DNA from: Agrobacterium leguminum | GTDB taxonomy: Bacteria; Pseudomonadota; Alphaproteobacteria; Rhizobiales; Rhizobiaceae | NCBI RefSeq assembly: GCF_015704895.1 | Contig: NZ_JADQWB010000021.1 | Coordinates: forward strand, 1-64,000 | Direction of reading: 5' to 3' | Length of the DNA stretch: 64,000 nt | Shown here: piece by piece, positions 52,560 through 62,480 of the stretch | How positions within the stretch are numbered: position 1 is the first letter of the stretch | How the letters are laid out: the number at the start of each line of letters is the position of its first letter | Made by a program: the position numbers and the translations under genes | Notes under the pieces: generated by a model | Seen by the model: only the letters and a program-made list of their open reading frames with translations | Databases searched by the model: none | What the model was told of the DNA's origin: nothing

Positions 52560-53384
52560 TCAGTCCGGCTGCGGCACGAAGCGGAAGCTGTCACCCTGCT
52601 GCTCGACACGGAAAAATCCGCCGAGATGACCGCCGGAAACCAGCCAGCCATGATCGGCGGCCTCGGCCAGCGCCTTGAGGCGTGTTTCATAAGCAAGCGC
52701 GGAATCGATATCGTAGACGAAACCGACGCCGGGATCTTTCACCTGCAACGCGCTGACATGCAGCACGTCGCCCCATAATAACAGCCGCTCATCGCCACTG
52801 CCGATCAGATAACCGGTATGCCCCGGCGTATGGCCGGGCATGGCGACTGCCTCGATACCCTCGGCAACCACGCCCATGGGGATCGGCCGCAGCATCGGGC
52901 TGCAAATGTCGAGCAGCCGCGCGGCAAGGTCGAAACCGCCCTGCCGGGCGGGCGGCAGGTTCTTGCGCGCCTCCGCGCTGCTGAAAAAGCCGAGATCGGC
53001 CTCGGGCACCCATATGTCGGCATCGGGAAAATAAGGCTGGTCACCATCGATGAGGCCAAGCGCATGGTCGCCATGAATATGGGTGAGGATGACACGCCTC
53101 ACATCGGCCGGCTGAATCCCGGCGGCAATCATCGCCGCGCGGGCATGGCCATAGGCTGCACCCCAGGCTGTGCCGCAACCGGCATCGATCAGCCAGATGC
53201 CGTCAGGCCCGGACAGCGCAAAGCAGTTGACATCCATGTCCACCGTTTCGCCCTGATGGCCGGCAAGGGCCGCAGCCAGCGCTTCAGCGCCCTGACGATG
53301 GATGAGATGGCCGACGGGCGCCTTGTAGACACCGTCGACAAAACGGGAAACCTCATAAGCGCCGAAACGGCGGGAGATAGCCAT
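52560..53384 (-). CDS. MBL-fold metallo-hydrolase
   Basis: 274-residue metallo-beta-lactamase-fold protein. The metal motif is THIHGDH (His102, His104, Asp106, His107), with a further GHTPGHTGYL and a late GGHLGGF histidine. Close relatives include lactonases (AHL or AiiA-like), so a quorum-signal lactonase is possible but not shown. ATG at 53384 lies three bases beyond the ureG stop, so it is the last gene of the ureE-F-G transcript. No signal peptide is seen. Whether it has a role in urea use is unknown. Confidence 0.82.
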   Translation of the reverse strand: MAISRRFGAYEVSRFVDGVYKAPVGHLIHRQGAEALAAALAGHQGETVDMDVNCFALSGPDGIWLIDAGCGTAWGAAYGHARAAMIAAGIQPADVRRVILTHIHGDHALGLIDGDQPYFPDADIWVPEADLGFFSSAEARKNLPPARQGGFDLAARLLDICSPMLRPIPMGVVAEGIEAVAMPGHTPGHTGYLIGSGDERLLLWGDVLHVSALQVKDPGVGFVYDIDSALAYETRLKALAEAADHGWLVSGGHLGGFFRVEQQGDSFRFVPQPD

Positions 53385-53387
53385 ATG

Positions 53388-53999
<612 letters not shown>

Positions 54000-54085
54000 C
54001 ACTCTGTTCCCTTCGATATGCTTTGCTATTGTCTCACATAGTCCCTCAGCGGGACGCTTCAATATATGCAAGGATCGTGCCGCGA

Positions 54086-54114
54086 GTTTCTTCTCCCCGG
54101 CGGGGAGAAGAAAC
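54086..54114. repeat. Minimal copy of repeat family B
   Basis: Perfect 29-base inverted repeat made only of the outer arms (TTTCTTCTCCCC and its complement) of the 123-base element at 51413-51535, with the inner part deleted. It lies between ureF and ureG and could fold in their mRNA. Confidence 0.75.
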
Positions 54115-54156
54115 AAGCGGCATCCGCTCGTTCAATACGATCGTCATGCAGCGCGA

Positions 54157-54828
54157 TCAGGAGCGGAAAAGCCGCGTGCCCTGCGTTTCATGGCGCATGG
54201 CTGCCGTATCGGCGATGATCGTCGCGCTGCCGAGATCGTCGAGCGTGGATTGCATCGCCCGCGCCGCCATCGCCGTGATGATCGCCTCGCTTGCGGCCAG
54301 AATGGTAACGCCATCCTTCTGTCCCGCGACCCCGAGGCGGATGCCCGCTGAAACGATCTGCGAGGCCCCGGCATGCAAAAAGGCGGCAATCGTTTCCCTG
54401 AGCGGCACCGCATGGCCGGAAGCGACCGCGCCGACGGCGATGGGATAGGGAACGTCTTTCGGCAGCAGGTCCAGAACCGCATGCGGCCATGCCCCGGCGG
54501 CAGAAACGAAAGCATCGCCCAGAAGCACCGTCTCGCGGTATCGCTCCGCCGAACCGGCCAGCGCCCGCGCCAGATCGGCCGTTTCGCTCAAGACGGCCGC
54601 GTTCCCGGCGCTGCGCCAGGCATGCGCCAGAAACACCGCATCGTTCCACAGGCTGCCGTGGCGCAGCAGCGTTTCGAGCCAGTCGCGCAGGGCTGCCGCA
54701 TCGCCGACGCGCCGATCCTCCACCGCCTTTTCAAGCCCGCCGGAATAGGAAAAACCGCCGACGGGAAAAGCCGGCGACATCCAGGCCATCAGCCGTAGCA
54801 ACGCGGCGACGCCGCGATCTTCGCTCAC
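54157..54828 (-). CDS. ureF: UreF, urease accessory protein
   Basis: 223-residue all-helical chaperone component. It starts MSEDRGVAALLRLMAWMSPA, followed by FPVGGFSYSGGLEKAVEDRRV, the UreF hallmark; the C-terminal half contains AASEAIITAMAARAM and DLGSATIIADTAAMRHETQ. UreF binds UreD and UreG to form the activation complex on the apourease. It starts three bases after the ureE stop, indicating coupled translation, and is followed by ureG. The length is normal. Confidence 0.95.
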   Translation of the reverse strand: MSEDRGVAALLRLMAWMSPAFPVGGFSYSGGLEKAVEDRRVGDAAALRDWLETLLRHGSLWNDAVFLAHAWRSAGNAAVLSETADLARALAGSAERYRETVLLGDAFVSAAGAWPHAVLDLLPKDVPYPIAVGAVASGHAVPLRETIAAFLHAGASQIVSAGIRLGVAGQKDGVTILAASEAIITAMAARAMQSTLDDLGSATIIADTAAMRHETQGTRLFRS

Positions 54829-54831
54829 GGC

Positions 54832-55317
54832 TCAGCCGTGATCGTGATGGTGATGCCCGTGGTCATGACCATGGGAATGGCCGCCATGGGCGTGGTAAGC
54901 GCCGCGCGCCGGCTGGAATGGCTCTTCCACCTCACGCACGGTGGCGCCCAGACCTTCCAGCATGGCGCGAATGACATGGTCGCGCAAAATGAGAATACGC
55001 TCTTCCTCGATCTGCGCGGAAAGATGCCGGTTGCCCAGATGCCAGGCAAGCTCGATCAGGTGAAGGCGGTCCTTCGCCTTGATTTCGAACAGCTTTTCAT
55101 CCGCCGCACGGACCTCGATCAAGTCGCCGTTCTCCACCACCAGAAGATCGCCATGGGCAAACAGCACGGCTTCCTTCAGGTCCAGCATCACCATCTCGTC
55201 ATTTTGCAGATGCAGCAGCTTGCGGCGCAGATGCCGCTGGTCATGCGCCAGGGTGACATAACCGGAAGCTTCGTCGGCAGGAGTTCCGGCCGGATGATAG
55301 GAGGTGACGCGCAGCAT
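54832..55317 (-). CDS. ureE: UreE, nickel metallochaperone with histidine-rich tail
   Basis: 161-residue nickel chaperone. The first domain is the peptide-binding half ([18 protein letters not shown]), followed by the metal-binding domain with [20 protein letters not shown]. After about residue 142 a tail rich in histidine, glycine and aspartate can hold extra nickel. ATG at 55317 gives [11 protein letters not shown]; a frame running to 55563 crosses a repeat element and the terminator and is not real. It is first of the ureE-F-G-MBL unit and lies downstream of the peroxiredoxin terminator, so it may have its own promoter. Confidence 0.94.
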   Translation of the reverse strand: MLRVTSYHPAGTPADEASGYVTLAHDQRHLRRKLLHLQNDEMVMLDLKEAVLFAHGDLLVVENGDLIEVRAADEKLFEIKAKDRLHLIELAWHLGNRHLSAQIEEERILILRDHVIRAMLEGLGATVREVEEPFQPARGAYHAHGGHSHGHDHGHHHHDHG

Positions 55318-55457
55318 GGGATGATCCGTTTCAGAAACAGTCTTGGGGGTCCGATTTTTGCCGGATAGGCGGGGTGATTTCAAGGTGAATGAATGCAAGG
55401 CATGAAAAAGGCCGGCATTGCAGGCAGAAAGACTTGAGGCGTCCGGCAACTTCTCCT

Positions 55458-55528
55458 CCGTCATGCCGGACTGGATCCGGCATCCAGCCACGGCGCGTCT
55501 GCGCCGTGAGAGTAGTCCGGGATGACGG
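55458..55528. repeat. Palindromic intergenic repeat, family C, short copy
   Basis: 71-base copy of the element at 46302-46416. It shares the first 50 or so bases almost exactly and the last 20, but the inner 44 or so bases, with the second hairpin, are missing. It lies in the spacer in front of ureE. Confidence 0.8.
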
Positions 55529-55576
55529 TGTGCGGATGAGGCGGCACCGCGAAAGACAATCACGTCCCAAAAAACG

Positions 55577-55602
55577 AAAAAAGCCCGGCATTGCGGCCGG
55601 GC
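55577..55602 (-). terminator. Rho-independent terminator after the peroxiredoxin gene
   Basis: On the minus strand GCCCGGC-CGCAAT-GCCGGGC is followed by six T residues, 25 bases beyond the peroxiredoxin stop. It should end the ureD-to-prx transcript and separate it from ureE-F-G. Confidence 0.9.
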
Positions 55603-55626
55603 CTTCGTAAAATCGCAAAACCAAAA

Positions 55627-56163
55627 TCAGGCCGCAGCGCGTGCCTTCAGGTTTTCCAGAATGTTCTGCGGCGCGGAAACGCCATAGGGGTCGGATTCGC
55701 AATTGTCCGAATAGCCCTCTTCCTCGAACCACTGCTCGACGACGCCATCGTTGACGACGGCGGCGTAACGCCAGGAGCGCATGCCGAAACCGAGATTGTC
55801 CTTGGCGACCAGCATGCCCATCTTGCGGGTGAACTCACCCGAACCATCCGGAATGACCTTGACGTTTTCGAGGTTCTGGCCCTTTGCCCAGGCATTCATG
55901 ACGAAAGCATCGTTGACCGACAGGCAATAGATGTCATCGACGCCGAGCGCGCGGAACTCGCCCGCCAGCTTTTCGAAATCGGGAAGCTGGTAGGTCGAGC
56001 AGGTCGGCGTGAAGGCGCCGGGCAGCGAAAACAGAACGACCTTCCTGCCCTTGAAATAATCGTCGGAGGTCATGTCCTGCCAACGGAACGGGTTGGGGCC
56101 ACCGACGGCCTCATCGCGAACGCGCGTGCGGAAGGTTACGGCGGGCACTTTTTTGCCGAGCAT
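55627..56163 (-). CDS. Peroxiredoxin, Prx5/AhpE-like
   Basis: 178-residue thiol peroxidase. The peroxidatic cysteine lies in LPGAFTPTCSTYQLP (Cys55), with the surrounding PxxxTxxC pattern; further cysteines at IYCLSVND and DNCESDPYG could act as resolving residues. Prx5-type enzymes reduce organic peroxides and peroxynitrite using glutaredoxin or thioredoxin. AGGAG lies before ATG at 56163. It is the last gene before the terminator in the urease cluster, about 140 bases beyond the DUF2459 gene. A link with urease may only be shared transcription. Confidence 0.9.
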   Translation of the reverse strand: MLGKKVPAVTFRTRVRDEAVGGPNPFRWQDMTSDDYFKGRKVVLFSLPGAFTPTCSTYQLPDFEKLAGEFRALGVDDIYCLSVNDAFVMNAWAKGQNLENVKVIPDGSGEFTRKMGMLVAKDNLGFGMRSWRYAAVVNDGVVEQWFEEEGYSDNCESDPYGVSAPQNILENLKARAAA

Positions 56164-56306
56164 GTCTTGTCTCCTGTTCTGGCGTTTTGCGAGGATCGCT
56201 TGGGATCGATCCGCGCGGAATTCTTTTGCCGTTTCCATAGCGCAAGACGCGCTGCGGTGCAGCATAAAAATAGGCTTTGCCGGAGGAAAACCGCAGCTTG
56301 CGAGGA

Positions 56307-56990
56307 TCAATTATGCAGCGCCACCGACCAGCGCAGAAATGGCGGCAAGGGTGTCCACCAGCCAGTGCGAATGCCGGCTTCCCGAAGCATCGCAGCCGAC
56401 CATGTGTTGCAACCGACAAGGGCGTTGAACCGGCCATTCACCTCGAAAAACGCATCCGTCAGACCATAAGAAACGCCGGCTATCAGCCGCACCTTGCCCC
56501 CGCCCCCGCCATCGTCCCGCAGGAAGCTTGCGCGAATGGCGGCCACGAGGCGTCGATAACCCGCTTCGGAAATGCGAAGGCGCTTTACCCCGGCAAGATC
56601 GGCGGGAAAATCGCCCGTCACATCCACATGCATCACCGACCGGTCGAGCGTCAGCGAACGCAGGACCGGCATGGGTTTCAGATCGGCCCAGGTGGGTGTC
56701 TCGGTATAAAACGACCGGCCGCCCCAGCCGAACACCAGATAGGCCGCCGCCGGATGGTTGACGGCAATGCCGCCCTCCTGCAACTCGGAAAAGTCCCGCC
56801 GTAGATCGTCGTCAACCGGCAGGGCGATATCGGTATGGATCGGGTTGGATAACAGCAGGATTTCGCGGCCCGCCACGCCGCCGCTCACATCCCCGGCGAA
56901 AAACGGGCGCGGCAGGACAGTGCCGAGCAGAAGCAACAGGAGGATCAGCAGCATGCCGCCGCCGATCCGCCTTGTGAGAATTCTCAACAC
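56307..56990 (-). CDS. DUF2459 (urease-region TIGR02117-type) protein
   Basis: 227-residue protein with one strongly hydrophobic N-terminal helix (MLLILLLLLLGTVLPRPFF) and a probably periplasmic domain. Family features include SNPIHTDIALPV, VFGWGGRSFYTETPTWADLK, and VGCNTWSAAMLREAGIRTGWWTP with the cysteine common to the family. Proteins of this type are often found next to urease genes, hence the old name urease-region protein; the function is unknown. It follows ureC after nine bases and is surely co-transcribed with it. Confidence 0.82.
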   Translation of the reverse strand: MLRILTRRIGGGMLLILLLLLLGTVLPRPFFAGDVSGGVAGREILLLSNPIHTDIALPVDDDLRRDFSELQEGGIAVNHPAAAYLVFGWGGRSFYTETPTWADLKPMPVLRSLTLDRSVMHVDVTGDFPADLAGVKRLRISEAGYRRLVAAIRASFLRDDGGGGGKVRLIAGVSYGLTDAFFEVNGRFNALVGCNTWSAAMLREAGIRTGWWTPLPPFLRWSVALHN

Positions 56991-56999
56991 GAAATGCCG

Positions 57000-58709
57000 T
57001 CAGAACAGGAAATAACGCTGCGCCATCGGCAGCACCGTTGCCGGTTCGCAGGTCAAAAGCTCGCCATCCGCCCGCACTTCGTAGGTTTCCGGATCGACCT
57101 CGATATGGGGGGTGAGCGAATTGTGAATCATCGACGCCTTGGAAATGCCGCCGCGCACATTCTTCACCGGCAGCAGCTTCTTGGCGACGCCGAGGCGCTG
57201 GGCAAGGCCGGCATCGAGCGACGCCTGCGACACGAAAGTGACCGAGGAATTGGTCCGCAGCTTGCCATAAGCGGCAAACATCGGCCGGTAGTGCATCGGC
57301 TGCGGCGTGGGAATGGAGGCGTTCGGATCGCCCATCGGGGCGGCGGCAATCGAGCCGCCGAGCAGCACCATCTCCGGCTTCACGCCGAAAAAGGCCGGGT
57401 TCCACAACACCAGATCGGCGCGCTTGCCGACTTCGATGGAGCCGATCTCGTGGCTGACACCCTGGGCGATGGCCGGGTTGATGGTATACTTGGCGATGTA
57501 ACGGCGGACACGGAAATTGTCGTTTTCGCCGGTCTCTTCCTTCAGGCGGCCGCGCTGGCGCTTCATCTTGTCGGCCGTCTGCCAGGTACGGATCGCCACT
57601 TCGCCGACGCGGCCCATGGCCTGGCTGTCGGAAGATATGATCGAAAACGCGCCGATATCGTGAAGAATATCCTCCGCCGCGATGGTTTCCTTGCGGATGC
57701 GGCTTTCGGCAAAGGCGATATCTTCAGGGATGGACGGCGACAGGTGGTGGCACACCATCAGCATGTCCAGATGTTCGGCGAGCGTGTTGACGGTATAGGG
57801 CCGTGTCGGGTTGGTGGAAGACGGAATGACGTTGGGATTGCCGCAGACCTTGATGATATCGGGCGCGTGCCCGCCGCCCGCCCCTTCGGTGTGGAAGGCA
57901 TGGATGGTGCGGCCCTTGATGGCGGCGACCGTATCTTCCACGAAACCGCTTTCGTTCAGCGTGTCGGTGTGGATCATCACCTGCACATCGTATTGATCGG
58001 CCACCGTCAGGCAATTGTCGATGGCGGCCGGCGTCGTGCCCCAGTCCTCATGCAGCTTCAGTGACGACGCGCCGGCAAGGATCATCTCTTCCAGAGGGGC
58101 CGGCAGCGAGGCATTGCCCTTGCCCGCCAGCCCGAGATTCATCGGGAAGGCGTCGAAGCTCTCGATCATCCGCTCGATGTGCCAGGCGCCGGTGCAGGTG
58201 GTGGCAAGCGTGCCATGCGCCGGCCCGGAGCCGCCGCCCAGCATGCAGGTAATACCGCTCATCAGCGCTTCTTCGATCTGCTGCGGGCAGATGTAATGGA
58301 TATGCGCATCCATGCCGCCGGCTGTCAGTATCCTGCCCTCGCCGGCAATCGCCTCCGTCGAGGGGCCGACGATAATCGTCACGCCCGGTTGCGTATCGGG
58401 ATTGCCAGCCTTGCCGATGGCGTGGATGCGGCCGTTCTTCAGGCCCACATCCGCCTTGTAGATGCCGCTATGGTCAACGATCACCACATTGGTGATGACG
58501 GTATCGACCGCGCCTTCGGCCCGCGTCGCCTGGCTCTGGCCCATGCCGTCGCGAATGACCTTGCCGCCGCCGAATTTCACTTCCTCGCCATAGATCGTGT
58601 GGTCCTTCTCGATCTCGATGAAGAGTTCGGTATCGGCAAGACGCACCTTGTCGCCAACGGTCGGGCCGAACATGCCGGCATAGGCGGCGCGGGAAATCTT
58701 GTAGGGCAT
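57000..58709 (-). CDS. ureC: UreC, urease alpha (catalytic) subunit
   Basis: 569-residue nickel enzyme splitting urea to ammonia and carbamate. Nickel ligands are in [14 protein letters not shown] (His136, His138), the carbamylated lysine in [10 protein letters not shown] (Lys218), and further histidines in [13 protein letters not shown] and [12 protein letters not shown]; the mobile flap is [22 protein letters not shown]. The length is normal and no key residue is missing. It is separated from ureB by three non-urease genes, although subunit ratio demands equal UreA, UreB and UreC amounts. Confidence 0.97.
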   Translation of the reverse strand: MPYKISRAAYAGMFGPTVGDKVRLADTELFIEIEKDHTIYGEEVKFGGGKVIRDGMGQSQATRAEGAVDTVITNVVIVDHSGIYKADVGLKNGRIHAIGKAGNPDTQPGVTIIVGPSTEAIAGEGRILTAGGMDAHIHYICPQQIEEALMSGITCMLGGGSGPAHGTLATTCTGAWHIERMIESFDAFPMNLGLAGKGNASLPAPLEEMILAGASSLKLHEDWGTTPAAIDNCLTVADQYDVQVMIHTDTLNESGFVEDTVAAIKGRTIHAFHTEGAGGGHAPDIIKVCGNPNVIPSSTNPTRPYTVNTLAEHLDMLMVCHHLSPSIPEDIAFAESRIRKETIAAEDILHDIGAFSIISSDSQAMGRVGEVAIRTWQTADKMKRQRGRLKEETGENDNFRVRRYIAKYTINPAIAQGVSHEIGSIEVGKRADLVLWNPAFFGVKPEMVLLGGSIAAAPMGDPNASIPTPQPMHYRPMFAAYGKLRTNSSVTFVSQASLDAGLAQRLGVAKKLLPVKNVRGGISKASMIHNSLTPHIEVDPETYEVRADGELLTCEPATVLPMAQRYFLF

Positions 58710-58756
58710 GGGCTCAGGCTCCTTGGAAACACAACGAACGGCGCGGGCGTATCTTC

Positions 58757-59539
58757 TTAGGCAACTTCCGGCGTTTCAGCGAAATCGCCGGTCAGTGGCA
58801 AATCTATAACTCGTTCGGGCAATGCCCTGATGAGAGCACGTGTCATGCTGGCGAAATCATTCGCGAGGAAAAGACGTTCGCTGGCATTAACCAAAAAATC
58901 GTCCGACAGGTCTTTAAACAATCTCAGCTGAACAGAGACGTTCCGATGGGCGCTGTCATGGACATCCTCATATTTGTAAGTATAGCCGGCCGCCTCTGCA
59001 GCCCGGACGACATATTCCAGCCTATGTCTCGTATCGGCTCCCTCCGCCGGATCGGCATCGAGAAAATATGAGACCACCAGCCGCTTGACATTCACCTGAA
59101 CATATATTTTCTGATCGACACCATAAGCGAGCACCCGGTACTGGCAATAGTGGTTGCCCTGGTCGTAATTCACCAATAATCGGGTTTTCGTCACCAGTGG
59201 GTTTGGCCGGTAGGCCGGGGTCAATTCTCCGAAATGACCTTCCTGATATTCGACGATACGCAGGGCATCCGGTATTTCTCGAATGAGAAAATCCTCGGTC
59301 CGTTTCTTCAGAAACGAGACATTCACGTTAAAGCGGGTATAAAAAACCACGGCAATAACGCCCAGTCCGGCGGCGCATGTCTGCGCGAGCGTCAGCCCCG
59401 TGGTTACCACGCCCGCATCAACTTTTTCATTCAGCAAGAACAGAACAACTGCGATGGAGAGCAGGAAGAAAAATATCGCAAGGACGGTAATCGCGATTTT
59501 TGCGCGGCGTGGAATATATAATATATGTTCATTGCTCAT
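58757..59539 (-). CDS. Uncharacterised two-helix membrane protein in the urease operon
   Basis: 260-residue protein with two N-terminal membrane helices ([23 protein letters not shown] and a second near [22 protein letters not shown]). A cytoplasmic domain of about 195 residues follows, rich in charged and aromatic residues ([20 protein letters not shown] and [20 protein letters not shown]). No known motif was found. ATG at 59539 is preferred. Composition is slightly more AT-rich than its neighbours. It lies between the LprI-like gene and ureC with small gaps, on the same strand. Its role is unknown; it is not one of the usual urease accessory proteins. Confidence 0.6.
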   Translation of the reverse strand: MSNEHILYIPRRAKIAITVLAIFFFLLSIAVVLFLLNEKVDAGVVTTGLTLAQTCAAGLGVIAVVFYTRFNVNVSFLKKRTEDFLIREIPDALRIVEYQEGHFGELTPAYRPNPLVTKTRLLVNYDQGNHYCQYRVLAYGVDQKIYVQVNVKRLVVSYFLDADPAEGADTRHRLEYVVRAAEAAGYTYKYEDVHDSAHRNVSVQLRLFKDLSDDFLVNASERLFLANDFASMTRALIRALPERVIDLPLTGDFAETPEVA

Positions 59540-59554
59540 CGTGTCAGGCCGCAC

Positions 59555-59977
59555 TCAAAATTGGTCGATCATCGTTTTTAGTTCTTCCGCCCGCTTGGCG
59601 CTCATCTCGGCGCGGCAGGAAGCGATCAACATCGGCTCCATCGAGCCGCCGCGCGCCTGAAAGCCTGAAAGCGCACAATTGGCGTCACGAAACGCCACCC
59701 AGGCGCGCTGGGCAGTCACCAGCGCGTCGGTCGCACCCTTGCCGTCTGCATCCGCCGTCTTGTCGCGCTCGGTGAGCAGCTTGCGCAGCTTCTGATATTC
59801 GGCGTTCAATTGCTTGTCGGCCTTTTCGTAATCCTTGCCGGCGCAGATGGTCATGTCCGCCTGCGTCTGCGGGGCCTTGCAATCCGGCTCGCCTTGCGCA
59901 GAGGCCGGCATGGACAGGCCGGCGGTCGCGCAGAGAAGCACAGCCGCCAGAAGGACGTTTTTTCGGCTCATCTCCAT
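59555..59977 (-). CDS. LprI/DUF1311-type secreted protein
   Basis: 140-residue exported protein. A signal peptide ends in SMPASA near residue 27, then GEPDCKAPQTQADMTICAG, KQLNAEYQKLRKLL, AQRAWVAFRDANCA and a final cysteine in LIASCRAEMSAKR. This is the DUF1311 (LprI) family, with four cysteines; some members inhibit lysozyme. Start at 59977 (or ATG 59971). It has short gaps with GFA upstream and the membrane protein downstream. Nothing links the family to urease except shared operon. Confidence 0.85.
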   Translation of the reverse strand: MEMSRKNVLLAAVLLCATAGLSMPASAQGEPDCKAPQTQADMTICAGKDYEKADKQLNAEYQKLRKLLTERDKTADADGKGATDALVTAQRAWVAFRDANCALSGFQARGGSMEPMLIASCRAEMSAKRAEELKTMIDQF

Positions 59978-59980
59978 CGC

Positions 59981-60337
59981 TCAGGCCGCCGCGCCATCGA
60001 AAGCCTGCGGCTTCAACGCCCGGGGATCGACACCATCGAGACAATTGGCGTTTACCGCCACCATCGGCGTTCCATCCGGCCCATCGGCATAAGCAAAGCT
60101 CTCGATGCCGCAGGTGGAGCAGAAAAGATGATGGATCTTGTGTTTGTTGAAGAGATATTCCGCCAGCTTGTCCTCCCCGGAAAGCAGCGTGAATTTCTCA
60201 CGCGGCGCAAAGGCCAGCGTGGAACCGAGACGCTTGCAGCGCGAGCAATTGCAGATGACGGTATGGTCGAGATCGGCATCGACCTCGAAGCTCACATCGC
60301 CGCACTGGCAGCTTCCATGATAATGCGCCGTCGCCAT
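59981..60337 (-). CDS. GFA family (CENP-V/GFA zinc fold) protein
   Basis: 118-residue zinc protein. Zinc cysteines appear in CQCGDVSFEVD (C-x-C), CNCSRCKRLG (C-x-C-x2-C) and FCSTCGIESF (C-x2-C), as in glutathione-dependent formaldehyde-activating enzyme and many proteins of unknown function with that fold. It starts two bases after the ureB stop and ends three bases before the LprI-like gene. The reaction is not known here. It is one of four non-urease genes between ureA and ureC. Confidence 0.88.
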   Translation of the reverse strand: MATAHYHGSCQCGDVSFEVDADLDHTVICNCSRCKRLGSTLAFAPREKFTLLSGEDKLAEYLFNKHKIHHLFCSTCGIESFAYADGPDGTPMVAVNANCLDGVDPRALKPQAFDGAAA

Positions 60338-60338
60338 T

Positions 60339-60644
60339 TCATAACCTCCCCATGACCTGTTGACGGAAACCGTAAACCTCGCGCTTGCCGGAAAGCGGCA
60401 CCAACGTCACTTCCCGCTTCTGGCCGGGTTCGAAACGAACCGCCGTGCCGGCCGGAATATCGAGGCGCATGCCGCGCGCCTTGTCGCGGTCGAACAGGAG
60501 ACCCGCATTGGTCTCGAAGAAATGATAGTGGCTGCCCACCTGCACCGGCCGGTCGCCCGAATTGGCGACTTCGATGGTCACGGTCGGCTGGCCGGCATTG
60601 AGTTCGATGCTGCCCTCTGCGGCAATGATTTCGCCTGGTTTCAT
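60339..60644 (-). CDS. ureB: UreB, urease beta subunit
   Basis: 101-residue urease beta subunit. [20 protein letters not shown] is the classic start, with [23 protein letters not shown] and [18 protein letters not shown] as conserved blocks. It forms the trimer with UreA and UreC. Its ATG overlaps the stop of the upstream membrane-protein gene (ATGA), so its translation is tied to that gene. Length and motifs are normal. Confidence 0.97.
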   Translation of the reverse strand: MKPGEIIAAEGSIELNAGQPTVTIEVANSGDRPVQVGSHYHFFETNAGLLFDRDKARGMRLDIPAGTAVRFEPGQKREVTLVPLSGKREVYGFRQQVMGRL

Positions 60645-61198
60645 AGCAGTATTTCTACCCTCAGAAGTTTATGGTCTTGCTGGAGATTACCCTCCATCTG
60701 GCGAACTTTCTCCGGCGCAACCAAACAGATAACGAATAAGCTTAGCGATATGCAAAAAGTGGTGACCCAGAAAGCAAATCTGGCGGTTTTGAGAGTACCG
60801 TTCTTTTTTCGGTCATAATACTTAACGAGACCTTTTAGGCTCATCTTCCCGAAAAGCGTTCGTTCAACGTGAATTTTGACATAAGCTTCATGAACTTTGA
60901 CAACATGTGCATGCGCTCGATAACGAAATATTCCATACGCCGTTATCAACACTGGAAAAAATGATGCAAAACCTAGTGACAGGTGGCTAATATTTTCTGC
61001 ACTCAATATTAGCCAATATATAAGACCTATCGCTATGATCGTTAGAATCTCGAACTGATTCATAGTTCGGATTTCTTCATCGATCCTAAAACGCGCGGCC
61101 TTCATTTCTTCGAGGAGATACTGGTATCTCACATCTGCGCTAGCACGGGTTTGAATCGGCGTTTTACTGGCGCTGGAAGTGTGGTCTTCATCATTCAT
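60641..61198 (-). CDS. Uncharacterised AT-rich membrane protein between ureA and ureB
   Basis: 185-residue protein with a basic helical N-terminus ([20 protein letters not shown]), two adjacent membrane helices ([17 protein letters not shown] and a second around [16 protein letters not shown]), a helical cytoplasmic loop ([20 protein letters not shown]) and a third helix ([20 protein letters not shown]). Parts of the gene are only about 35-45 percent G+C by eye, far below its neighbours, suggesting later acquisition. Its stop is fused to the ureB start. The layout is loosely similar to two-helix effector (SLATT-like) proteins, but no motif supports that. Function unknown. Confidence 0.65.
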   Translation of the reverse strand: MNDEDHTSSASKTPIQTRASADVRYQYLLEEMKAARFRIDEEIRTMNQFEILTIIAIGLIYWLILSAENISHLSLGFASFFPVLITAYGIFRYRAHAHVVKVHEAYVKIHVERTLFGKMSLKGLVKYYDRKKNGTLKTARFAFWVTTFCISLSLFVICLVAPEKVRQMEGNLQQDHKLLRVEILL

Positions 61199-61220
61199 CG
61201 CAAAGACTCGCTTCTGCTGG

Positions 61221-61523
61221 TCACCGTATCGGTTCGTGAACGGTCACCAGCTTGGTGCCATCGGGAAACGTCGCTTCCACCTGCACATCGTGGATCATCT
61301 CGGCCACACCTTCCATCACCTGATGGCGGGAGATGACATGCGCGCCGGCTTCCATCAGCTCGGCCACGGCGCGGCCGTCGCGGGCGCCCTCGACCACGAA
61401 ATCGGTAATCAGCGCAATCGCCTCGGGATAGTTCAGCTTCACGCCGCGTTCCAGCCGGCGGCGCGCCACCATGGCGGCCATGGAAATCAGCAGCTTGTCT
61501 TTTTCTCTTGGGCTAAGGTTCAT
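61221..61523 (-). CDS. ureA: UreA, urease gamma subunit
   Basis: 100-residue urease gamma subunit. It starts [40 protein letters not shown] and [21 protein letters not shown] are conserved, ending [25 protein letters not shown] lies six bases before ATG at 61523; an upstream in-frame start at 61583 adds 20 residues not seen in UreA. A 22-base gap separates its stop from the AT-rich membrane-protein gene. Confidence 0.97.
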   Translation of the reverse strand: MNLSPREKDKLLISMAAMVARRRLERGVKLNYPEAIALITDFVVEGARDGRAVAELMEAGAHVISRHQVMEGVAEMIHDVQVEATFPDGTKLVTVHEPIR

Positions 61524-61628
61524 CGTGGTCCCGCAGCTTGGAACCTGTTCCGCAAGCATGGCTGCGGCAAGCAGATCCGACATGTTGACAGACCCCGAAG
61601 GCCGCCGGTTGCCGACGATCCGAAGGGT

Positions 61629-62480
61629 TTACAGATTCCAGACTTTCGGCACTGGCGCGCCGTTTCGCAAGAGCGAAATGATCGGAAAAAGCAATTTTCT
61701 CAAGGAGAAACCATCTTCGGCAGAGACGCGAACGACAAGCTTGCCCTGCCACTCGCTGGCCCCGCCGCTTTCCCCGGCAATAGCCCGGATTTTAGGCAGA
61801 AGCGCCTCAGCCAGCGGCCCGATATAAAGCAGCGTCGCAAAGGCGACCTGACCGGCCAGAACCGCCGGTTTCGCGGTCAGCGCCGCTACCTCGCCTTCCA
61901 GCAGAAGCTCTTCGGCATGCACCAGCTTACCCCCGTGGCGAATACGCCAGCGGTCGCGAAAAAGGCCACGCGTCATCGCCTCGCCCATGGCCTGGCGGCC
62001 GAGCAGCACGGCTTCGACGGCGATGAATTCGGAAGATTGGTCGAGATCGGCTTCCAGCCGGCGGGTCAGCGACGCCCGGTCGAAAAGGATGGTTTCCTGC
62101 GGCAGCCAGTGCAATCTGGCGCCCGGCCCGGCGGAAACGCGGGCGGTAACGGTGGCGGTTCCGGAGGATGCCTTGTAGACCTTCTCGCAGGCCTGCGTGG
62201 TCACCACCAGCGAGGTGCCGGCGCCCGCAACCGCCTGCCATTCGAGTTCGTCTCCGCCGGTCAGACCGCCGGAGGAATTGATGAGAATGGCTTCGGCTTC
62301 GTTTGAAAAGGTTTCCGGCAGGCGGATTTTGGCGCAGCCTTCCTGGAACAATTCCTTCAGCCGGCTGCGCCCTTCAACCGCTTTGGTTACAATGCGTCCT
62401 CTGCCACGGGCGCGCTGCTGCCGGACAGGTTGAGCGTCTTGGCGACCGGAAGGGCCGATGGCTTGCTGTTCTGGCTGCAC
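61629..62480 (-). CDS. ureD: UreD, urease accessory protein
   Basis: 283-residue scaffold that binds apourease and recruits UreF and UreG. Conserved parts are [18 protein letters not shown], the central [31 protein letters not shown] and [17 protein letters not shown]. No ATG is available at the right distance; GTG at 62480 has GGAG five bases upstream and gives the normal length. The N-terminal 30 codons overlap the 3' end of the esterase gene by 94 bases in another frame. It opens the urease gene series on the minus strand. Confidence 0.92.
   Translation of the reverse strand: MQPEQQAIGPSGRQDAQPVRQQRARGRGRIVTKAVEGRSRLKELFQEGCAKIRLPETFSNEAEAILINSSGGLTGGDELEWQAVAGAGTSLVVTTQACEKVYKASSGTATVTARVSAGPGARLHWLPQETILFDRASLTRRLEADLDQSSEFIAVEAVLLGRQAMGEAMTRGLFRDRWRIRHGGKLVHAEELLLEGEVAALTAKPAVLAGQVAFATLLYIGPLAEALLPKIRAIAGESGGASEWQGKLVVRVSAEDGFSLRKLLFPIISLLRNGAPVPKVWNL

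Noticed and set aside
60641-61198. Assignment of the membrane protein in the urease operon to a defence (SLATT) family
   Set aside because: The two-helix arrangement is only loosely similar, a third helix is present, and no partner nucleotidase or sensor gene is adjacent.
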